From Closterium sp. NIES-65 (lineage: Eukaryota > Streptophyta > Zygnematophyceae > Desmidiales > Closteriaceae), in the NCBI GenBank assembly GCA_948144175.1, contig CANXME010000212.1, positions 960,001 to 1,024,000 of the forward strand: a stretch of DNA of 64,000 nucleotides, read 5' to 3'. Positions 26,101 through 35,100 of this stretch are shown piece by piece (positions within the stretch are counted from its first letter, which is position 1; each line of letters opens with the position of its first letter). The translations under genes were made by a program, and so were the position numbers. The notes beneath the pieces are model-generated. The model did no database searches, was not told the origin of the DNA, and worked only from the letters and a program-made list of their open reading frames with translations.

Positions 26101-29100
26101 GCAGTGTGGTGCAGTTAGAGGAGCTTAGAGAAGAGGTGGTGGCGATGAGAGGCACTTTGGGGGAGACGGAGAGGAGGCTGCAGGAGGCGGAGGAGAGGGC
26201 GGAGAGGGCGGAAGGGGAGGTGCGGGAGAAGGGAGAGGAGGTGGAGGAGTTGAGAGGGCAGGTGGGCATTCTTATGGAGCGACTCAAGAGGTGAGGAAAG
26301 GGGTGAGGGGGGGGGGGAGCGGGAGGGGGAAGAGGAGGGACGGGATAGGAGGGAGAGGGAGGGGGGATGGGTGACGGTTCCGTTGGGGACTTGGCTTTTG
26401 AGAATTCTCAAAAGTCACTCGAATATGAGGGGATGGGTGACAGTTTGGTTGGGGACTAGGGTTGAGGGAGAGGAAAAGTGAGGGAGAGGAGCGAGGAGGT
26501 GGAGGAGTTGAGGGGGCGAGTGCGCGTTCTTGGGGAGCGACTCACGCGGTGAGCACCTGGGGGAGGGAAGAAGGGGAGAGGGGGGTAGATAGAGAAGGGT
26601 TGGGATGGGTGGAGATGGTTGGACGATTTGTGCCTTGACTCGACTCAAAACACGATTTGTGTCGTTTGATCTTGCTGTCTCAACCATGTAACCATGTGTG
26701 GTTATTGTTGTGGAAGCAAGAATGTCCCAGTGGGTACCTTTGGTCTTAGTGGTCGCGGGTTCAACTCTCATCGACAGCACCTTCTCTTCTCATTATGCCG
26801 AACATGACACTCCCACACTCCACCACACTCACCCACAGTGAAGTGTGGTCACAGTTGGCATTGCCATCTGTCCACCCATCCCATACTCACCTTGTTGGCT
26901 CCTATGGTGTGCCACATGCTGCCATGTAGGCTGTTGTTCCAGCCTGGCCCACATGTGCAACATGTGGCCTCAATTGCTAGCTTGGCAAGGTTGGCTAGCC
27001 CTGCCCTCAGCTTTGAGGTGCTGCAGCTAGCCTCAAGAGTTCAGCCACATAAATGTGGCTTCCCACTTCTCTAGAACTCATCCTTGGAAAGGACATTGCT
27101 CTAGCCTTTCAGGCTTGTACCATCTTCCTACTAAGGATATATTGTTCTTCTCTCATTGTGCCTCAAGTTCACCGATCCTCATTCTACAGTTATGAACCCA
27201 CACACTCGCTGTCTAAACTCCTTGGCTTCATGTTTCCCTTCTCCCCTCCTCTCCATTTGTTGACTCTTGTACGCTCCTGACTTTAGTGCTTTTGACTCTT
27301 GAGCCAGACATGTTTTTTCACTCTTGGTGCTTTTGACTCAAGCTCACCTCCCTTTTCCCAGAAAAAACAGCAACATGGGCCAACGGTCATGGGACCTCTC
27401 TCAGCTTCCATTCCAAGCGTCTCTCCTCTCCCTCCCTCCCCTCCCTTTCCCTCAATTCCCCCATCCACCCCACCAGCAAGAACAGCAACAAGGGCCAACG
27501 GTCATGGGACCTCTCTCAGCTTCCATTCCAAGCGTCTCTCCTCTCCACTCCCCACTTCCTGTTTCGCCCGTTTCAGCAAGGACAATGACATGTGCCAATG
27601 TCAGAGAGACTCCCTCTCGCAGCACTTTTGAGTCGACCCAAAAGACTCCCTCTCGCAGCACCGCTTTCACTCGAACCTCGTCAGCTCGCTTCACCTCCCT
27701 GCCCTGGCTGTCCTCCCCTCCCTGCCTTCCCCACTTCCCACGCACCCATTCATCCCACCAGCAAGGACAACGAATGACGTGCGCCAGCTGTCAGAAACCC
27801 TCTTCACAACTCTCTTTCAAATGCCTCTCCACCACACCTCCCTCCCCTCTCCCCACCCCCCACCCTCTCTTCCCCTCCCTGCCCTCTCCCTGTCCTTCCC
27901 TTTCCCCCACCCGCCCCTTCCCCCCTTCCAGCAAGGACAACGACGTGCGCCAGCTGTCAGAAACCCTCTCGCAGCACCGTGCCCAATCGGCCGCTGCTGC
28001 CACTGCTGCTGCACATTCTGCCGCACATTCTGGTGTGCAGTCAACAGGGGGACCAGCACCAGCAGCAGCGCCGGCAGCAGGAGGAGCAGGGTTCAATCCC
28101 GCTCTGGCCCGATTGGCAGCGGCCAGTCTCGGTCCTTCAAAACCCGTTGCCCCTCCTGGTGGTAAGGCGGCCCCCAGTGGCGGTGTTTCCCCCCGCCCCA
28201 TTCCCCCCATCTCCACCCACTCCTCCTACCCCCAGCCCCCCGCCTCGCCAACTCACCCCCAGCAACAAGCGGCAACAGCAGCAGGAGCAGGAGCAGCAGC
28301 AGCAGCAGGGGGAGCAGGAGCAGGGGGAGCAGGAGCAGGGGGAGCAGGAGCAGGGGGAGCAGGAGCAGGGGGAGCAGGAGCACAATCAGGGTCGGAATCG
28401 AGAGCAGCAGAGTCAGGAGCAACAAGTTCGGGAGCAACAAGTTCGGGAGCAAGAGCGGGAGAGACAGGAGAAGCAGGGTCAAAGGATTCAGGAGGAGCAG
28501 GGGATTCGGCGTCAGCACTTGCGGTGTGGAGTGTGGCTCGAGTGGCCAGTGGGGAGGCGAGTGGGGAGATGATGGAAAACGCATCAAAATCGCTGGCTGC
28601 AATTGAGTATGATGACGCTTCCATTGCTCGCATCCAGGAAAACCCCCCGGTGAGTGCTTGCTTGCTGCTGTCTATCTCATGGCTGTTTCTCTCATGTGTG
28701 GGTTTCTCTACCCAAGGGGCATCCAGCTCGCTGGCTGCTATAGAGTACGACAGTGCTGCCGTTGCTCGCATCCAGGAAAACCCCCCGGTGGGTGCTTGCG
28801 TGCTGCTTGAGTGTTTGCGTGCTGCTCTCTCTCTCTCTCCCATGCATGTTTCTCTTGTGTGTGGGTGTGTCAAGACATGCACGTTTCTCTCTTATGCAGG
28901 TGCTCAGTTTTACGATGCTGCTGCCATTGCTCTGAATGGGCTGCTTTGGCTCTGGCAAGAAGTTACTCAGGCCCTCTCTCCCTCCCTCCCCCCTCCCTCT
29001 CTTCCTCCCTTCTTCCCCTCCTCCCTCCCCCCCACCTCCCCCAGGAGTCCGTTCTCATATTCCTCACCACGCACATTCTCTTGGCCTCTCCCCCCAAGGC

Positions 29101-32100
29101 CTCCCTCTGGCAGCCCCAGCCACCTATCACTCTCTTTGAGACATCTCAAACTCAACTATCCCCTACCCCTCTCCTTCCCTCCCCCACTTCCCACAGGAGT
29201 CCGTGCTCATATTCCTCACTACGCACATCATCGGCCTCTCCCCCCAAGGCCTCCCTCTGGCCGCCCCAGCCATCTACCGCTCCCTCCTCCACTTTGGTGC
29301 CTTCCCCCCCGCCTCCTCCCCCTCCACCCCCGCCCTCCTCTCCTCCACCATTCGCCACCTGCAAGCCGCCATCCTTCCCGAAGAGGAAACCCTTGCCATT
29401 TTGGGAGAAGGGGTGGGGCCGGGTGGGGTGCCAGCTGTGAGGGTGAACGAGCAGTGCTACTGGTTGTCGAATGTCTCGTGCCTGATGTTGCTGGTCGAAG
29501 TGGTGTATAAACCTGCTGCTGCTGCTGCTGCTGCTACTGCTGCGGACAAGCCTAAGGCTGCTGCTGGGTCTAACTGGTTCACAAACATGTTTCAGGTGCG
29601 CTTAGAATGTTTCAGGTGTGGAACGGTGAAAGAGCAGTGCTACTGGCAGTCGAATGTGGCATGTCTGATGCTGCTGGTTGAGGTGGTATATGAACCTGCC
29701 GCTGCTGCAGCTGCAGAAAAGCCCAAGCCTGCTGCTGGGTCCAACTGGTTCACGAACCTGCCCGCTTCACTTCCCCTCTTTCTTCCTCTCAGGCCCCGTC
29801 ATTCAGCGATGCAACTCGTCAGCATCATCAGCAGCAGCAGCCAGCGCTGGGCTCAGTTGAATTCTTGGAGTTCAAGCAGATGCTCGCAGATCTGCTGGAT
29901 GATGCCTTTCTGGAGCTCCGTGCTTCCGTCAACCTTGAACTGCAGACTCTTGTCTCGCTCCTAGCGCAGGTAAGGAGCTCTAATCCTCTTGTTCCCTTCC
30001 CCACCTGTCCTGTTTCCCCCTCCTTTCCCCTCCCAGGCCCCGTCATTCAGCGATGCAACTCGTCAGCACCAGCAGCACCAACAGCAGCAGCAGCCAGCAC
30101 TGGGCTCGGTGGAGTTCCTCGTGTTCAAGCAGGAGCTCGCAGTGCTGCTGGACGATGCGTTTCTGGAGCTCCGTGCATCTGTCAACCTTGAATTGCAGAC
30201 TCTGGTCTCCCTCTTGGCACAGGTATTGTGTGATGTTTGTACAGTTTGTCTTGTACAACTAGCACCTTATGAGGGGAGTCACTCTACACTGGGAGATGAA
30301 CTACAGAGGAAGACACGGGTGGTAGAGTGATCGTAGCGTTCTTTGTGTTCTCTAGCACTTATGTATTCACATTGAAAGTTGGCAAGAGCTTCACTAGCAA
30401 AGGTTGAGAACAATGATATAAAGATGGTAGACAGGAATGACTTCCTCAGAGCCTAGCAACCTAGCAAACCAGCAGGTGGACCGACAGCGTAGCAAGTCGA
30501 CGGCGCGCCAACGCAGCTTGATGGCGGCTTGCCAACGCTGCAGCAAGGCGACTTGCCAGCGTTACGACCGCGTGTGACCAGAGCGCATGTGCGCACCCAC
30601 TTCGCAAGTGCGTATAGCCGGTTGAGCACATTGTGCACCGCTCCGGACATTGCGCAGGTGCCAAGTCGACCGCATGCCGACGGTTGCGCCTGTTGAGCCA
30701 CGTCAACTTCGGGATACCAGCCCGACATTCGCGCACCTCCGCAGGACTTCGTCGTCCGAGTTACTCGGTCGACCGGAAAACTCCTTAGTCGGTGTCGACC
30801 TGACCGTCGGTGGACGCCCGCTGGTCGACGAGCTCCCTCGTCGACCACCCTGGTTGGAGCCACCAGCCGACTTCCCCAAGTCGGCGTCCCCCAGGTCGAC
30901 AAACCCTTTCGTCGATTACACTAGTAGAAATCGGCCACCGTTTCCCTCACCGCCGGCATGCGGTGGTCCCGCGCAGGTCGACCAACTTCGTCGACCTGCT
31001 CGCCTAGGTCGGCGTCGCCCATTGCAGAAGGTGAATTGCACTTCCCTCGCACCCGACCACGAAGTCGGCTTCGCCCAAGTGAGAGCGGGGCCAACTCCCG
31101 TCAACACCTTATCTCCTCATGCTCAAGCAGGAGCTTTGTGGGCGCCTTTCTAGAGCTCCAGGCGTCTTTCAACCTCAAATCGCAGATCCCCATGTCTCTT
31201 ATCGCTCAGGTAGTCGTGGCTGGTGCATGTAATCATCTCCTCCCCATCCATCCCCTCCCCATCACCCCTTTCCTATCCAACTTGTTCCCATCCGCTCCCT
31301 CTCCCCTTCAGAGCCCCACCGCAAACGCACAGCACATGCGCGAGTTCTGGGCGGCAGCGCTTGTCTCGTTGCGGAGCGCGGTGGGGTGCATGCAAGCCAA
31401 CCGCGTGCCGACCGTGCTGGCCCGCCACCTCCTCTGGCAGGTGCTGCACTTCCTGGACGTGCGCCTCTTCAACGGGTGAGTCACTCCTCTCCATCTGATG
31501 GCCTTTTCTGCTAAACAGGTAAGCAGTACTGCTCCCATCCCTCCGCGTGCCGACCGCGTTGGCCCGCCACCTCCTCTGGCAGGTGCTGCACTTCCTCGAC
31601 GTGCGCCTCTTCAACGGGTGAGTGATTGGACACTCAACACGCTTGCTCAATGGGTGAGCATGCTGCTGCTCCTCCTTGCCGTTGCTCCTCCTTGCCGTGT
31701 TGAGCCGCCACCTCCTTTGGCAGGTGCTGCACTTCCTGGACGTGCGCCTCTTCAACGGGTGAGTCATTCAACAGGTAAGCTTTGGCTCACATGGCCATGC
31801 AAAAGGTTAAGCCTTGGCACCCAAACAGTGCGCACTTGGCCCGCCACCTGCTGTGGCAGGTGCTGCACTTCCTGGACGTGCGCCTCTTCAACGGGTGAGC
31901 TTTTCTTAGGGGCCAACCAAAGGCCTGCCCCTTCTGTTTGACACGGCACCTATAGGGTGCGCACCTGGCCCGCCATGTACTCCGGCAGGTGCTGCACTTC
32001 CTGCACGTGCGCCTCTTCAACGGGTGAGTCGTTTGGTAGCCGCTGCATTATCTAGCGATATTGCATTTGTATCGTTTTTTTCCTTCCTTCTCAAAGTCAC

Positions 32101-35100
32101 AAAAGGGTTTTCAAAGAGCTCCAATCTAATGAGCTCCTGAAACTACCTGAAGTACACGGGGAGGCCCGAAGCATGAGGCGGCGTTGAGTTAGAGGGTATG
32201 GGGTGGGTTGGGTAGGTGTCGTGAGGAATGAGCTGCCAAGTGTTTCGGGCTGAACCGTGTGCTGAAGGACTTTCGCGGCAACATATTACTGCGCCGTTCC
32301 GCAATACGTTCTGCAAGATCATCTCTACAAGCGCAGAAAGAGCTTCAAGCGGAAAGAACTTCTAACGGAAAAAGCTTCAAGCGGAAAAATCTTCAAGCGG
32401 AAAGAGCTTTAAGCGGAAAGAGCTTCAAGCGGAAATAGCTTCAAGCGGAAATAGCTTCAAGCGCAAAGAGCTTCAGGCTGATGGTGCGACATCCCGTCAC
32501 CGCTGGTCGTGCGACATCCCCGTCACCGCTTGTCGTGCAACATCTCGTCATCGCTGGTTGTGCAACATCCCCGTCACCGCTAGTGGTGCGACATCCTGTA
32601 ACCGCTGCCATTCAAGTGGTGATGGGGATGTCGCACGACCAGCAATGACGAGATGTCGCACGACAAGCGGTGACGGGGATGTCACGACCAGCGGTGACGG
32701 GATGTCGCACCATCAGCCTGAAGCTCTTTCCGCTTGAAGCTCTTTCCGCTTGAAGCTATTTCCGCTTGAAGCTATTTCCGCTTGAAGATTTTTCCGCTTG
32801 AAGATCTTTCCGCTTGAAGATTTTTCGCTTGAAGCTCTCTCCGCTTGAAGTTCTTTCTGCTTGAAGCTCTTTCTGCGCTTGTAGAGATGATCTTGCAGAC
32901 CGTATTGTGGAACGTCGCGGTAATATGTTGCCGCGAAAATCCGTCAGCACACGGTTCAGCCCGAAACACTTGGCAGCTCACTCCTCACGACACCTACCCA
33001 ACCCACCCCATACCCTCTAACTCGACGCCGCCTCATGCTTTGGGCCTCCCCGTGTACTTCAGGTAGTTTCAGGAGCTGATTAGATTGGAGCTCTTTGAAA
33101 ATCCTTCCGTGATTTTGAGAAGTAAGGAAAAAAACGATACAAATGCAATATCGCTAGATTATATGGTGCTCTGGCAGGTGCTGCACTTCCTGCACCGTGC
33201 TGGCCCGCCACCTGCTGTGGCAGGTGCTGCACTTCCTGGACGTGCGGCTCTCCAACGGGTGAGGCGTTTAGTAGCCTCTGCAGTTCATCGGGTATGCATG
33301 CCGAGCCGACCCATTCCCCCCGCGTGTCAAAGCACACCCGGGGTGAGTCGTTGGGTAACCCTTGGGGTTCATCAGGTAACCGTGTTGCTCTCAACCCTCC
33401 GCATGCCGGCGGTGCTGGCGGTGCCGGCGGTGCTGGCGGTGCTGGCGGTGCCGGCGGTGCTGGCCTGCTGGCCTGCTGGCCTGTCGCCTGCTCTACCTCT
33501 GAGAGTTCCTCCCGTCCGCCCCTCCTTCCTTCATGCCTCCTCCCCTCCCACCAACATCCTCATGCTGCGAAGCCACTGGTGTCCCATCACGCTCGCCAAT
33601 GGTGAAGCCACGGAGCAAGGGCTGCTGGCACTGGAAGCCACGGAGCAAGGGCTGCTGGCACTGGAAGCCACGGAGCAAGGGCTGCTGGCACTGGAAGCAT
33701 GGCTGGCAGAGCACGTGCACCCGTGGCTGGATGGAGCAGCAGCAGGCACACCACGTGCACCCGTGGCTGGATGGAGCAGCAGCGGGCACACCACGTGCAC
33801 CTGTGCTTCACTGCCTGCCTCCCCTCCTCACCTACTTCTCTCCTTCCTTCATGCTTGCCCCCTCACCCCAACAGCCTCATGCTGCGAAGCCACTGGTGTC
33901 CCATCACACTCGCCAACGGGGAGGCCATGGAGCAAGGGCTGCTGGCGCTGGAAGCATGGCTGTCAGAGCACGTGCACCCGTGGCTGGATGGAGCAGCAGC
34001 GGGCATGGGCATGAGCAGGAGCGTGGGGAGCCTCGGAGCAGGCACTGCTGCTGGAAGCGTGGGGGGAGGGTCACGGGCGATGCTGATTGACGCTCTTCAA
34101 CACACGTACCAGGCAGTGGTACTGCTGGTGAGTGGTGGGGGCATTGGATGGAGCAGCAGCGGGCATGGGCATGAGCAGGAGCGTGGGGAGCCTCGGAGCA
34201 GGCACTGCTGCTGGAAGCGTGGGGGGAGGGTCACGGGCGATGCTGATTGACGCTCTTCAACACACGTACCAGGCAGTGGTATTGCTGGTGAGTGGTGGGG
34301 GCACTGGATGGAGCAGCAGCGGGCATGGGCATGAGCAGGAGCGTGGGGAGCCTCGGAGCAGGCACTGCTGCTGGAAGCGTGGGGGGAGGGTCACGGGCGA
34401 TGCTGATAGACGCCCTACAGCATACATACCAGGAAGTGGTGCTGCTGGTGAGTTGCAGGGCACATGTGCTGCTGCTGGTGAGTAAGGGCACCTTTCTGTC
34501 ATGATATATCAATGCGGGCGTGGCTGATAGACGCCCTACAGCATACATACCAGGCAGTGGTGCTGCTGGTGAGTTGCTAGGATCAGTGTTCCCCTCGCTC
34601 AACTCCACCATCCTCAGGTCGTCCCTCCCTACCTTTCTTCTCCCTTTCCCTTGCCCCCATACTGCCAAACAACAAGCGCAGTGGAGCATGGAGGAGGTGG
34701 GATCGATGTGCCCCTCGCCCAACTTCACGCGGCTCACCATCTGCTTTTGAGTCGACTCAAAAGTCACTTCACGCGGCTCACCATCTGCTTTTGAGTCGAC
34801 TCAAAAGTCACTTCACGCGGCTCACCATCTGCTTTTGAGTCGACTCAAAAGTCACTTCACTCAGCTCACCATCCTGTGCTCGTGGTCCCTCCTTTCCCAC
34901 TCTCTTCCCCTCTTCCACTCTCCCTCTTCCTCCCTCCCCTCCCTCCCTATAGACAGCCAAACAAAGAGCACGTAGGACCATGGAGGAGGTGGTCTCCATG
35001 CGATGGTGGTGTCGATGTGCCCCGCGCTCAACTTCACCCAGCCCTCCATCCTCTGCTCGTGGTCTTCCCCCTTTCACCCGTCCCGCTTTCGCCCGTCCCT

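Noticed and set aside
25079-26287. 402-codon minus-strand frame
   Set aside because: Shadow of the GC-rich myosin exon 22; Pro/Ser/Leu composition only.
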